A stretch of DNA of 64,000 nt from Manihot esculenta (taxonomy: Eukaryota; Streptophyta; Magnoliopsida; Malpighiales; Euphorbiaceae), in the NCBI RefSeq assembly GCF_001659605.2, contig NC_035164.2, positions 955,001-1,019,000 of the forward strand, in the 5' to 3' direction. Shown in pieces: positions 1-11,239 of this stretch; position 1 is the first letter of the stretch, and each line of letters opens with the position of its first letter. The notes under the pieces were generated by a model. That model had not been told where the DNA came from. It worked only from the letters and a program-made list of their open reading frames with translations, and ran no database searches. Made by a program: the position numbers and the translations under genes.

Positions 1-50
1 TTTCTGACTTTCTTTATTTCTTTCTTCTAATGGTTGTCTTTTTGTACTAG

Positions 51-1396
51 GTGACAGGCCTCTTCCTGGAGGTGGATGCTCGCGACCACTCTCTCTGGGA
101 GTTCGTGAATCGCCAGATTGAGGAGGCGCATCTGGAGGAGAACTTGTCTGCAACCAGTGACGCCAGAGGCAATCTTGCGGCTATTCGAGAGAACTCCGAA
201 TCCCTCCAGATCGAGCTACATACAGCTTTGGAGGCCCTCAAGAGGGCTGATGGGAGGGCGGCTGAGGCGCAGGAACATGCTAAATCCCTGGAAGCGGAGT
301 TGTCTCGCACTCAAGGGGTTCTTAAGGAATCTGACGAGAGGGCAGCTGCAGCTGAGGTTCGCTGTGAAGAAGTGTTGAAGCAGCTGAGGTTCGCTGTGAA
401 GAAGTGTTGAAGCAGCTGTCCTCCATGGTGGGGACCCTTCGTGAGAGGGATGAGGCTATAAGTCAGAGGGACGAGATCCATCGTCAGTATGAGGCCCTGA
501 AGGCTGATTTTGAAGGAATTCAGGCTCATCTTGATAAGGTGAGGATTCAAAAGGAAGGGGCCCTAGCTCGGGTGGAAGTTCTCGAGCAAGAGCTGAGCAG
601 GAGTTCTGATCGTATCAGAGACCTGGCTTCATTGGCGGAGGAGTCCAAACTTCATAATCAAAAGCTCAGCCATGAGGTCAGGACTTTGGAGCATAAATGC
701 TCAGCCCTGCTCGAGGAGGCCAGGCATGCTGAGGACAGAATCCAGCTGGAGTGTGAGAGGCGTTTAATGGAGTATAAGGATTCGGCTGAGCTAAAGAGGG
801 AGATTGAACAGACCTGTGAAGCTCATCTCCAAGATTACAAGGATTCTTCTGAGCTGAAAGCAAGCATAGCTGAGGCCTGCCAGTCACAACTTGCGGAGTA
901 TAAAGCCTCTGATGAGATGAAGACTGCTATTTGGCAAAAAGGCTTCCGCATGTTCATGTCTGGCTTCAATCGGGGTTTAAGAGAAGCCAGACTTGCTCCT
1001 GATACCCCTTTAGCGAAGCTCCGAATTGCTGAGGTGGACTCTGATGGTGAGAACGTGCTATACGGGGAGGATGATTTTCCCTTGCCTAGAGGGACCTCTC
1101 GTATTGCAGCTGAGTCTTCTGAGGAAGAAACCGAGCTGGACGGGGAAGATGTGGAGGTCCTCGGACCTGAAGGGGATCACTCTGGGCCTCAAGAGAAGGA
1201 TGTAGAGCTAGGAGAGGAAGGTGCTAGGCCTCCGGGGCTGGAGATTATGCCTCTTGTTGGCATTGAGGGGTCTGAGCCGGAGGATGCTAGACCTCTCCCA
1301 GATGACAATGTAGATAAAGATAATGTAGGTGATGATGTACCTAGAAGTATAGGTCCCTTAAGGACTGTTTTTCCTTCGACCCTAGCAAATAATTAG
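51..1396 (+). pseudogene. Antisense accessory ORF of the Tat element, coiled-coil exon, frameshifted
   Basis: An open frame starts right after a pyrimidine-rich tract ending in AG at 49-50, so 51 looks like the start of a second exon and the rest of the gene lies off the left edge. The translation is rich in Glu, Lys, Leu and Arg with heptad spacing (coiled coil) up to about position 930, then turns acidic with many Glu, Asp, Gly and Pro residues. A 32-bp tandem duplication at 351-414 shifts the frame: the first part runs 51-410, the second is open through the duplication to a TAG at 1396. There is no ATG at the head of either part. The ORF lies 3' of pol and antisense to it, as described for Tat elements. 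Its function is unknown; a gag-like or transposase-like domain may sit upstream, unseen. Confidence 0.6.
351..414. repeat. 32-bp tandem duplication that breaks the accessory ORF
   Basis: The 32-bp unit at 351-382 is repeated exactly at 383-414. The length is not a multiple of three, so the second copy shifts the coiled-coil frame. This points to a recent replication-slippage event in an otherwise long open frame. Confidence 0.9.
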
Positions 1397-2253
1397 AATA
1401 GATTGTAATACATTTTTCTTTTAATGAAATTTTACTTTCCTTTACTTGAACTACTTTTTGTTTTTCATCCATTCTTGAACTTACCTCTGCTTATCACGAA
1501 TGAAACACTTAAACTGCGTGCCTCGTAGTTTTTTCTAAGGGATCCACTGTGATGTTTTTCCTTTTTGCCTTCAGGCCTGTCAGAACTGGAATTCTGTTAG
1601 GGCATTCGCTAGGGCATTCTTATCCGTGAGCCTTTTCCGAGCTAGATTGACTGTACCCGTGAGTTCTGTTTTAAGGTGATGAGCAGGGACTGAAACCGAG
1701 GTTTTATCTGCTCGTGCCCTTAGGTTTTTCCTCGAGTTGCCCCTTTACCTCCTCAGCATTTATTACATGAGTGGTGAGGGAGTAAATCCTTAGACTTTGT
1801 AACTGCGCAGCTTCTTTTTAGACAATTTTACCTCTCTTTCCGGTTATGAGCTCGGATATCTAGTCCCTTGTTGAAGTGACCCTTTGTCAGTGAGTGTGAT
1901 CCGGGCTGTACGCTCCATTGGGATGGGGAGCTCGGCTTTTTGTTGTTTCTTTACTCGGCTTTATTGAGCTCGGTCGTTTATTTGTTGAGAGTCCATTCTC
2001 ACAGTAGATTAAGGAGCTCGGATTTTGCTCTTTGCATAGGTTTTTACATAATTTTATGGTGCTATGGGCTTGGGAGTTCGGAATTTCGCCTTCCCTACTT
2101 TGGTGCCCCAAGCTCTTTTATGGAGCCTGTAGCTTTGGTTTGCCTCTTGAGCTTTTTTTAGCTCAGTTCTCTTTAGTTTTTGGAGCTCGTGTTTTCCGGT
2201 CGGCTTTTCTTGGCCTCTTGCTGCCTTTATTTTCTTAGTTCGGCTTTTCACAC
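1397..2253. other. Non-coding 3' region of the Tat element
   Basis: Between the accessory ORF and the tandem array. It holds many scattered copies of short words such as GAGCTCGG and GCTCGG but no coding frame. It is most simply read as 3' UTR of the retrotransposon. Confidence 0.5.
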
Positions 2254-3598
2254 TAGGAGATCTTAGGGATCCCGGTCTTTTATCTTCAGGAGGTCTCTAC
2301 GTCTCAAGGAGGTCTTCTGATGCCAGGAGATCTTGGGGATCCTGGACTTGTAGTTCCGGGAGATCTTGGGGATCCTGGTCTTCATCCGGGAGATCTTGGG
2401 GATTCCGGTCTTCATCCGGGAGATCTTGGGGATCCCGGTCTTTTACCTCCAGGAGGTCTCTACGTCTCAAGGAGGTCTTCTGATGCCAGGAGATCTTGGG
2501 GATCCTGGACTTGTAGTTCCGGGAGATCTTGGGGATCCCGGTCTTTTACCTCCAGGAGGTCTCTACGTCTCAAGGAGGTCTTCTGATGCCAGGAGATCTT
2601 GGGGATCATGGACTTGTAGTTCTGGGAGATCTTAGGGATTCCGGTCTTCATCTAGGAGATCTTGGGGATCCCGGTCTTCATTCGGGAGATCTTGGGGATC
2701 CCGGTCTTTTACCTTCAGGAGGTCTCTACGTCTCAAGGAGGTCTTCTGATGCCAGGAGATCTTGGGGATCCTAGACTTGTAGTTCCGGGGGATCTTGGGG
2801 ATCCCGATCTTCATCCGGGAGATCTTGGGGATCCCTGTCTTTTACCTCCAGGAGGTCTCTACGTCTCAAGGAGGTCTTCTGATGCCAGGAGATCTTGGGG
2901 ATCCTGGACTTGTAGTTCCGGGAGATCTTGGGGATCCCGGTCTTCATTCGGGAGATCTTGGGGATCCCGATCTTTTACTCGGTCTTTTACCTCCAGGAGG
3001 TCTCTACGTCTCAAGGAGGTCTTCTGATTCCAGGAGATCTTGGGGATCTTGGACTTATAGTTTCGGGAGATCTTAGGGATCCCGGTCTTCATCCAGGAGA
3101 TCTTGGGGATCCCGGTCTTCATCCGAGAGATCTTGGGGATCCCGGTCTTTTACCTCCAGGAGGTCTCTACGTCTCAAGGAGGTCTTCTGATGCCAGGAGA
3201 TCTTGGGGATCCTGGACTTGTAGTTCCGGGAGATCTTGGGGATCCCAGTCTTTTACCTCCAGGAGGTCTCTACGTCTCAAGGAGGTTTTCTTCCGGGAGA
3301 TCTTGGGGATCCCGGTCTTTTACCTCTAGGAGGTCTCTACGTCTCAAGGAGGTCTTCTGATGCCAGGAGATCTTGGGGATCCTGGACTTGTAGTTCCGGG
3401 AGATCTTGGGGATCCCGGTCTTCATCCAGGAGATCTTGGGGATCCCGGTCTTTTACCTGCAGGAGGTCTCTACGTCTCAAGGAGGTCTTCTGATGCCAAG
3501 AGATCTTGGGGATCCTGGACTTGTAGTTCCGGAAGATCTTGGGGATCCCGGTCTTCATCCGGGAGATCTTGGGGATCCCGGTCTTTTACCTTCCTGAG
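2254..3598. repeat. Composite tandem array in the 3' UTR of the Tat element
   Basis: About 1.35 kb of repeats built from three modules: a 30-bp module (core GGGAGATCTTGGGGATCC), a 33-bp variant ending in GACTTGTAGTTCC or TTTTACCTCC, and a 37-bp module containing GTCTCTACGTCTC. The modules form a higher-order unit of 103 bp (for example starts at 2488 and 2591), lengthened in places by extra 30-bp modules. Every unit carries BglII-like AGATCT and BamHI-like GGATCC words. The 30- and 33-bp modules keep frame, so spurious open frames appear on both strands. Hypervariable tandem arrays in 3' UTRs of Tat/Ogre elements are known sources of satellite DNA. Confidence 0.9.
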
Positions 3599-3702
3599 AT
3601 TTTGGGCCCTGACGCTTGTTTTATTTTTCCTTCCTTTTCTTTTGAGAGCAATGTTGTGAACTATGACAAAAAGAAAGAAATTGGACGATAACCACGTCTA
3701 TT

Positions 3703-6700
3703 TTATTGCCTTGTTTTAAAATACAATCGGTCTTTTATATTCAACAATATCTCAAGGGAAGTACCTTTTAAGGTGCTGGATATTCCAGGCGTGGGGCTCA
3801 GGGTTTCCTTGCATATCTTCAATTCGATATACCCTGGCTTGACCACTTTAGCTATTCTGAATGGGCCCTCCCAGGTCGGTGCTAGCTTGCCTACCGCCGC
3901 TCTCTTTCCCGTAGCCTCCAGATTTCTTAGGGCCAGATCCCCCACCTTCAGGCTTCTTTCCCTGACCCTTTGATTATAATAATGGGCTGCCCTTTGTTGA
4001 TAAGCGGCAGTTCAGACTTGAGCCTCTTCCCTGATTTCTTCCAGGGCGTCCAGATTGCTTCTTAATTTGTCTTCGTTGGTGCTTTTACTGCCGAATTGGA
4101 CTCGATGTGTGGGGACTTGTAGCTCGACTGAAACTACGGCCTTAGTGCCGAATGCGAGTACGAAAGGCGTTTCCTTAGTGGATGTCCTGGGGGTAGTTCG
4201 TAGTGCCCACAAGATGCTGTTGAGCTCTTCTGCCCAATTCGCCTTTGCCCCATCCAGTCGTTTTTTCAGTCCCTGGAGGATAGCTCGGTTGGTGACCTCT
4301 GTCTGGACATTAGTTTGTGGATGGGCCACTGAGGAAAACTTGTGCCATATGCCCATGTTCGCCGTAAATGCTCTAAAGGTGCTGCAGTCAAACTGTCTGC
4401 CATTGTCTGAGATAAGTACCCTTGGTATGCCAAATCTGCATGATGATATGCCCCCATACAAAATCTATCATTTGCCGGGCTGTGATTGTGGGAACTGCCG
4501 CCGCCTCTGGCCATTTTGAGAAGTACTCTACAGCCACTACTACAAATTTTTTCTGCCCCATGGTCTTGGGAAAGGGTCCCAGGATGTCTATTCCCCATTG
4601 TGAAAATGGCCACGGGCTGGATATACTAGACTGAGGAGTGGCTAGGACATTGATGGCGTTGGCAAACCTCTAGCATACATCGCATTTCCGGACGAACTCT
4701 TCTGTCTCTTTTTTAACGGTGGGCCAGTAATACCCTTGCCTGAATATCTTATTGGCCAGTGTTCGTGTTCCTTCATGAGCTCCGCATGTTCCCCTGTGTA
4801 TCTCCTCCATCACCTTTATTGCCTCCTCCGGGCTCACGCACCGGAGCCACGGGCTGGATTTTCCCCTTCTGTATAAGGTCCCTCTTACTGCTTGATAATT
4901 AGCAGCACGAGCTGCTATCTTTCTTGCTTCAGCCTTGTCTTCGGAGAGCTTTCCTTTTTCTAGATATTCCAGGTATGGGGTCATCCAAGTCTGCCTTCGT
5001 TCCACCTGCAATACCGTGTTTATTTTATTAAAAGCAGGCGTGTTGACGTGCTGTATGTATACTTCATCGGGGAGCTGTTCTAATTCTTCTTTGGACAACC
5101 GACTAAGCAGGTCTGCTTTCTCATTTTCCTCCCGAGGTATTCTTTGAAATTTGGTGGTAATTCCCCGATCCATGAGCTCAGCCTCTATAGCTTTTACTTT
5201 TGCCAGGTAGTTCTGCATGGTTGGGTCTCTGGCCTGATATGCCCCAGTTACCTAATTAATCACCAGTTGTGAGTCGCTATTCACTTCGAGGTCAGTTGCC
5301 CCTACCTCCATTGCCACCAACATCCCGTTTATTAGGGCTTCATACTCCGCCATATTATTGGAGGCTTTGAATTCGAAGCGTAGGGCGTAGCAAACCTTAA
5401 ATTTTCCAAGCCCTTTAAGCATTATTCCAGCGCCGCTGCCTCCAGCGCCTGAAGCCCCGTCTACATATAACTTCCAGTTGGACTTTTGGAAGAGTTCTTC
5501 CTTGTTTTCCTTCCTCGACACTGCTGAAGATGATTCTCCTTGTTCCTCATTGAATGTGCACTCTGCTATGAAGTCAGCAAGGGCCTGAGATTTTATAGCT
5601 GTCCGAGGTCGATACTCTAGGCAGTAAGGACTAATCTCGATGGACCAAGCTAGCATCCGGCCTGAGGTCTCCGATCTATGTAGAATCTTCTTCAAGGGTT
5701 GATCCGGCATTACTACTCCCTAGTGGCTTTCCAGATAAACTCTGAACTTTCGGACTGCCAGTAGTAGAGCATATGCTATCTTCTCAATATTCAAATATCT
5801 GACCTCGGTATCTTTAAGCACCCTGCTGACGTAGAAAATAGGCTTCTCCTCTCCTTCTTCCACCCTTACCAATACGGCGCTGACTGCTTGTTCAGAGGCC
5901 GCCAGGTATATCAGAAGTTCCTCACCTTCTAAGGGGCTACTAAGCACGTGAGGCGAGCTGAGATAGCTTTTGAGTTCTTTGAAGGCTTCTCGACAGTCTT
6001 CTGTCCATTCAAAGTTTGGCACTTTCCTCAACTTCTTGAAGAATGGTAAACACTTTTCTGCCAACCTCGACATGAATCGATTAAGTGCCACTACTCTCCC
6101 GGTCAGTCTCTGGACGTCCCTTACACAAGTCGGTTCTGGCATATTCAATATGGCCTCTACCTTCTCCGGGTTGGGCTCGATGCCTTTCTCACTCACCATG
6201 TACCCTAGGAATTTTCCTCCTTTGATGAAGAAGGCACATTTTGTTGGGTTCAGCTTCATTCTGTACTGGTCTAATACCCCGAATACCTCCCTCAAATCTG
6301 CCATGTGCTGTTGGAAAGTTGGGCTCTTGACCACCATATCGTCCACATAAACTTCTACATTTTTGCCGATTTGATTTTTGAAGATTTTATTCATCAGTCT
6401 TTGGTAAGTTGCCCCAGCGTTTTTCAATCCGAAAGGCATGGCTCTATAGCAGTAAGTCCCATCCTCTGTTATAAACGAGGTCTTTTCTTCGTCCGACCTG
6501 TCCATTGGGATTTGATGATAACCAGACATTGCATCCAAAGACGACATATACTCAAAACCGGCCGTAGAGTCGATCATTTTATTAATATCAGGGAGGGGAT
6601 AACAATCTTTAGGGCAAGCCTAATTCAGGTCAGTAAAATCTATGCACATTCTATATTTGCCATTGGCTTTTTTGACTAATACAAGATTTGCTAACCACTG

Positions 6701-7714
6701 CGGGTACATGACCTCCCTGATAAAGCCTGCCTCTTTTAGCTTTAGTACCTCCTCCTTGGTGGCCTGTTGCTTCTCCCTTCCGACTATCCTCTTCTTCTGT
6801 TTTACCGGTCTGGCCTCGGGGAGGACATTCAACTTGTGCGTCATCACCTTTGGATCAATCTCGGGCATGTCAGAAGGCTTCCAGGCGAAGCTTGACGCAT
6901 GACCTCGGATCAGGGCCATGACCTTGGTTTTCTGCTCTTGGGTGAGGCCGGCGTTGAGACTGAAGACTTTATCTATTTCTGCTTCAGATAAGAGAAAAAT
7001 CTCCAGTTCCCCCACCGGCTCTGTCCTGGCCTCTATTTTCTCGTCTCGGACCTCCATGACATCTAAATCCAGCCGTTCCTCTGTTGAGCTCGGCTCTGCT
7101 ACCGTAGCTAGGTACACTGCTCTTGCTTCCTCCTGGCTTCCCCGAACTACTCCCACCCCTGCTTCTGTTGGGAACTTCATCGCCAGATATCTGATAATGG
7201 TGACGGCCTCAAAGTCAAACAGCGCGGGTCTTCCGAGGATCGCGTTGTAACTCAGGGGGAGTTTAGCTATCAAGAACACCGCATAGTGGGTGCGAGTCCT
7301 TGGTGCTTCTCCTAAAGTAAGGGCCAGCTTTACCTTCCCTTCCACCGGCACCGGTACTCCTCCGATCCTTTTGACCGGGGCCTGGTCCCGGACCAATTGT
7401 TCCTCGGGAATTCCCATCTGCTGGAAGACCCGGTATGGCAGCAGATTCACCTTGCTCCCGTCATCCACCAAAATCTTCTTCACCCTGTAATTATGAATAA
7501 CAGCTTCAATGAGAAGGGCATCGTCATGGGGCATCTGAATGCCCTGAGCATCCTCCGGGGAGAAAGTGATGGTTACTGGGGAGTGCTCGACGACCTGCAT
7601 AACCTCGGCACTGCTACTTTCTCCCTCTTTACTCCTCTTTTTTCCCCTTCGGCTCATCCGGCCGCCTGTGCCTCCAACGATCATGTTGATGGTTCCACTG
7701 GACCCATCATTCAC
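3703..7714 (-). pseudogene. Tat-type pol: protease, reverse transcriptase, RNase H, integrase (broken)
   Basis: In minus-strand order: a retroviral-type aspartic protease with a VDDGS active-site variant (about 7480-7440), reverse transcriptase starting near 6700 with the metal-binding YVDDM motif near 6350, RNase H (about 5900-5250) with the DGASG region, a zinc-binding and catalytic integrase (about 4800-4000), and an integrase C-terminus with a GKLAPTWEGPF segment near 3870. Open segments are 7714-6620, 6577-5720, 5710-5252, 5218-4670, 4613-4012 (in two frames) and 3945-3703, separated by stops and frameshifts. On its own it cannot make a full polyprotein. The best alternative, a caulimovirus-like pararetrovirus, is excluded by the integrase and LTR. 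Confidence 0.85.
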
Positions 7715-7724
7715 TTGGTTAGCT

Positions 7725-8936
7725 CCCGCTTTCCTCGGCGCTTGAACCGCCGGGTTGGGCTGAGTCCTCTACCCCTCCGGCTTCTTCACGAAGTTCTTGA
7801 GGTGCCCCCTCTTTATTAGCCTCTCAATTTCAGTGATCAACTGAAAGCAGTTATTGGTGTTATAGCTATGTGTGCGATGGTACTGACAATATTTGTCAGG
7901 GTTTCGTTGGTCTGCTTCAGTTCTTAGGGGTCTGGGCTATTGTAGGAACTCCTTGTCCTGTATGGCTATTAGCACTTCTGCTCTTGAGGCATTGAGCGGG
8001 GTCGGCTTCTCTGGGATCCACGAGGGCCGTGGTTTTTGTTCTGGGATCCCAAGAGGAAGAGGTCTTTGATTCCTTCGCTCCCAGGGCTGCCTATAGGGCT
8101 CTAGCCTTCTGCCTTGTTTCTTCTCCTGCCTTTCTGGCCTCCTTTCTTCCAGGGCCTTCCCTTTATCCGTCATTCCCCTAGCGAATCTGCTTGTCGTTAA
8201 AGCATCATCTTGCCTTATGTATTTCTCAACCCTATTCATCAGCTCGGTCAATGAGGTCGGAGGCTTCCTGCTCAATGAGCCAAAGAACTCGGCAGAGGTC
8301 GTCCCCTTCTACATGGCCTCCACCGCCCTTCCTTCATCTAGCTCTGGAATCTGCAGGGCCTCCGTATTGAAACGAGCGACGTACTCCCTGAGCGATTCAT
8401 CTCTCCTCTGCCTGATTGTCTCCAGGTAGCTCGTTTTCCTATCTGCGGGCACCCCAGCAATAAACCGGCTAATGAAGCGAGTGGCCAGGTCTCCAAAGCT
8501 GCCAATACTCCCGGCCTCAAGGTTATTGAACCACGCCCTTACCGGCCCTGAGAGCGTCGTTGGGAATACCTTGCACATCAAGGCATCTGACAGAGTCTAC
8601 AGCTCCATGAAAGTCTTATAGTTGAGGACATGCTCTCGGGGGTTTCCAGCTCCGTCATAGGCCCCTTTGTTGCATTATCTGCCCCAACTAGTGGGCGGTG
8701 TTTTGTAGCTGGAGGGCGATGGTCTGGAGGTCCTGGTTGGACAGGGCCGCTGCGGGCACATTCCCTGCCAAGCTTGGCGAGGGGTTGAAAGGAATGGGTG
8801 GTTGGTTATTGGAAGTCGTAGGACTGGAAAAAGAGAACTGCTGCCCCTCTTGGGCAGAGCTCAGGTCGTTGGGAGTGTTAAGATTATTTTCATTGTGATT
8901 AGCCATCGTGGATCTCAATGGGTTGTGATTAGCCAT
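7725..8936 (-). pseudogene. Tat-type gag (broken)
   Basis: Gag precedes protease on the minus strand. The first ATG used here is at 8936, within a short duplicated leader. A retrotransposon gag domain lies in the 8581-8309 segment (Trp-Phe-rich core AWFNNLEAGSIGSF, then QRRDESLREYVARF), followed by a basic Arg/Pro-rich part (8275-7937). A C-terminal segment near 7860-7770 resembles the region that precedes the knuckle in Tat gags (ITEIERLIKRGHLKNF). Stops and frame changes near 8585-8690, 8276-8308 and 7935 break it. Confidence 0.75.
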
Positions 8937-8953
8937 CGTGGATCTCAATGGGT
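8896..8953. repeat. 30-bp in-frame tandem duplication at the gag start
   Basis: Two copies, at 8896-8925 and 8926-8953, identical over 28 bp. On the minus strand the unit contains the gag start codon, so it duplicates ten codons including ATG (candidate starts at 8936 and 8906). Confidence 0.8.
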
Positions 8954-8997
8954 ATGTTCACAATGGAACTCCGGTGATGAAAAGATCTCCTTCGTCC

Positions 8998-9013
8998 CCA
9001 CAGATGGCTCCAA
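8998..9013 (-). promoter_or_regulatory. Primer binding site of the Tat element
   Basis: On the minus strand TTGGAGCCATCTGTGG lies one base inside the LTR boundary. It is a decayed match to the TTGGCGCC-GTCTGTGG type primer site of Tat-family elements. I did not assign the primer tRNA. Confidence 0.6.
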
Positions 9014-9014
9014 T

Positions 9015-9522
9015 TGATAATCTGAGATCCAGAAAATAAGGTTTTACAGAGGTTTTGTAGGTAATGGAAAACTTGGAGGTCTGAGGGAAGGGTCTCCCTT
9101 TTTATCCTTTTCCTTTTGTCCGCTAGTGACATATAACGGAGCCCTCGTCATTGAGCCACGTGTCTCTGCTATACAGATACAGACGTACGAACATATCAGG
9201 CTCCTGCTACATGCGTAACGATCTTTGATTCGCATCTGACACGCATGCAAGGGGATCCGCTAGCAAGAAAGGCTGGCCGCTTTCTGTCTTCCAGGTTGGA
9301 CAAGAAGGTGGGGTTGTGGCCGAAGATGGAGAAGGCTGGACTGTGGGCCTAGAGGGTTTGGGCTAGGTTGCAAGGAAAGCTTAGGTGGAGTATGATCTCG
9401 CGGCGGAATGGGCCAGGTCTGGCTCTTGGGGAAGATTTGGAAGTTTTCATATTGTGGACTGTCTTTCATGGGTCGACTCTTAGACAGGGGTAAAGGAATC
9501 CAGCGGTCATCAAACACTATCA
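9015..9522 (-). repeat. 5' LTR of the Tat element
   Basis: The inner boundary is TGATAATC next to the primer binding site. The outer boundary is inferred from the matching short inverted terminus (TGAT...ATCA), either 9512 or 9522. It holds a G-box CACGTG at 9157-9162. The partner LTR is outside the window, so the outer end is uncertain by about 10 bp. Confidence 0.6.
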
Positions 9523-10354
9523 AAGTTTACACTGAAATTTAAAATCAAATCCAGTTTGCACCCGATATAAATATCAAAATAAAAATATCATAAAATTTAA
9601 CTTGAAAGTAGTTTACATGGAGAAATAGTTGATCATTGAATCATTTGGATCCAAGATTTTTTGACTTAAAATGCAGTGCCTATATATAGTGGGATGTATT
9701 GAGAAAGTATGATAGCTTAGATTAGATTAGTGCAATATATTAAGTTTTTCTTAAATTTATTTAATTCTAAAATAATTTCTATTGCCTCTACTAAAATAGT
9801 TTATACAGTAATTTTATAACAACAGTTACAAAATTATTGTTTTAATATTACTAAAGTGTCAATAATTTAAAATTGTTAAAAAAATTTTAATTTTTCACTA
9901 TACATAATAATATATTATAATAAATAATTTATTTTATATTTAATAAAATTATAATTTTAATTAAAATTTTTATCTGTTCTAAAAAAAAAAAAAAAACTAT
10001 TATTTTATACTATATCAACAGAGGTAGAAGTAGTAGATTTTAAACCGGTACGGTTAATATCATGAATAATAATTTTTAACTATTATTTTAAATCAATTTT
10101 TATACTTTGTGTGCTTTTATGTATATATATAAGGAATAATTTCTTGCATCCATGAGAGATTCAGGACAAAGAAACATGGTTCATATTTACGGGGATCTCA
10201 CCATAACTATACGTTCTTGGATCTACATGAACGAGTTTTAGGAAAATATATATTCCTCTCTTTTATTCATTGTCACACACACTGAGAATTAGGATGGGGA
10301 AGTGGGACTACACAGACAAGTTGGCCATTAATCAGCTCGATGCTTGCCCATTAT
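9523..10354. other. AT-rich intergenic DNA and 3' flank of RIP gene 1
   Basis: No coding signal. From about 10255 to 10354 it matches the 3' flanks of the other two RIP genes (shared words near TTTTATTCATTGTCACACAC and TTATTTAAGCC). The minus-strand AATAAAA at about 10262 is a candidate polyadenylation signal for RIP gene 1. Confidence 0.5.
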
Positions 10355-11239
10355 TTAAGCCACATCTATATCTTGTCCGAGGCTTGATACAGAGTTCTTG
10401 GAATCAAACAGCAGCAGTGCTAAGTAAGGTCTTATCTGTTTAACGTTGGTCACATCGAAAAAAGTATAGTCTGATTTTTGCAACTGAACAGGTTCTTGAA
10501 ACACTCCTCCATTAGATTTCTGGATTGCAGAAGACAGTGCACTCCACTTGTTTTCGAGGCTAATCACGTCGCCAAGAGGGCGAAATCTTTGGTAGAAATT
10601 AGTCATAATCTTTCTCTCAATGTGTGAGATTCTTGACGCTTCTGAAACCATTTGGATAACAACCAGTAGAGGAGCAGCAATTTTATTAGGATCTGAGCTG
10701 TATTTGTTAAGAGAAAAGATAGCATTGTCTAATGAAATGGCTCCCAAGTCGACATTCTCTCTGTCGGCTCCCAAGTTTTTGAGATCAGGATACCCACCAC
10801 TGAATTTAAACCTGGTTTTGGTTGTGCCTTTGAAAAGATCAGAAAATGCAGCAGCAGAAGTATCGTTAAAGAAGTAAGAACTAGCTTCAACTTGATAAGC
10901 CACCAGGTAGACGTTGACAACATCTATTGCTAATGTGGTAGAAGCCTTGGCATTTGAAAGCTTCACCAGAACAAATCTCTGAGCATTGGAAACTTTGGAT
11001 TCTTGACGCAGCAATGGTATCGAGTAGCTCTCAGCTCCACTTATCAACTCTTTTCGTAGAGCCTGCACGAATTGGGAGTAGGTGTCGGGAGTTGCACCGG
11101 CGGTGGTGAAGCTCACGGTGGGAAACCCAAGTGTGTGTTTGTCATCTGAAGTTATGGGGCAAACTCTCGCCAATCCAAATGCAACTGTCCAGCAAAACCA
11201 TGTTGCTGCTACAACCCACAGGTTCTTGTTTGCTTTCAT
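10355..11239 (-). CDS. Type 1 ribosome-inactivating protein (rRNA N-glycosylase), RIP gene 1
   Basis: 294 residues from ATG at 11239, no coding intron. RIPs remove one adenine from the sarcin-ricin loop of large-subunit rRNA and stop translation. The hydrophobic start (about residues 6-24) is a signal peptide. Catalytic residues of the family are all present: Tyr111 (NVYLVAY), Tyr150 (GGYPDL), Glu200 and Arg203 (SEASRISHIE) and Trp232 (ENKW). One N-glycosylation site (NDTS) is at about 125. There is no lectin domain and only one Cys in the predicted mature chain, so it is type 1. The C-terminus is 11-13 residues shorter than in the two paralogs: its last codons correspond to their 3' UTR (see findings). 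Activity is inferred from conservation only. Confidence 0.9.
   Translation of the reverse strand: MKANKNLWVVAATWFCWTVAFGLARVCPITSDDKHTLGFPTVSFTTAGATPDTYSQFVQALRKELISGAESYSIPLLRQESKVSNAQRFVLVKLSNAKASTTLAIDVVNVYLVAYQVEASSYFFNDTSAAAFSDLFKGTTKTRFKFSGGYPDLKNLGADRENVDLGAISLDNAIFSLNKYSSDPNKIAAPLLVVIQMVSEASRISHIERKIMTNFYQRFRPLGDVISLENKWSALSSAIQKSNGGVFQEPVQLQKSDYTFFDVTNVKQIRPYLALLLFDSKNSVSSLGQDIDVA

Larger units (their letters stand above)
1..9522 (-). mobile_element. Decayed Tat-lineage Ty3/gypsy retrotransposon, left part outside window
   Basis: Read on the minus strand the order is 5' LTR (9015-9522), primer binding site, gag, protease, reverse transcriptase, RNase H, integrase, a 3' region with a long tandem array, then an accessory ORF in the opposite orientation. 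Integrase after RNase H places it in Ty3/gypsy. A large accessory ORF antisense to gag-pol and a repeat-rich 3' UTR are known traits of the Tat lineage. The 3' LTR must lie left of position 1. Gag and pol carry several stops and frameshifts, so this copy is not autonomous. Target duplication and LTR divergence cannot be tested from this window. Confidence 0.85.

Noticed and set aside
2254..3598. Overlapping open frames on both strands of the tandem array (Gly-Asp-Pro and Ser-Arg repeats)
   Set aside because: They come from module lengths that are multiples of three. There is no start context or conservation, and the same DNA is open in both directions.
2254..3598. CRISPR-like array
   Set aside because: The genome is a plant, the spacers are not unique, and the repeats are modular minisatellite units inside a retrotransposon.
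3703..7714. Endogenous pararetrovirus (caulimovirus-like) as an explanation for the RT/RNase H
   Set aside because: Integrase follows RNase H and an LTR and primer site are present, so it is a Ty3/gypsy retrotransposon.
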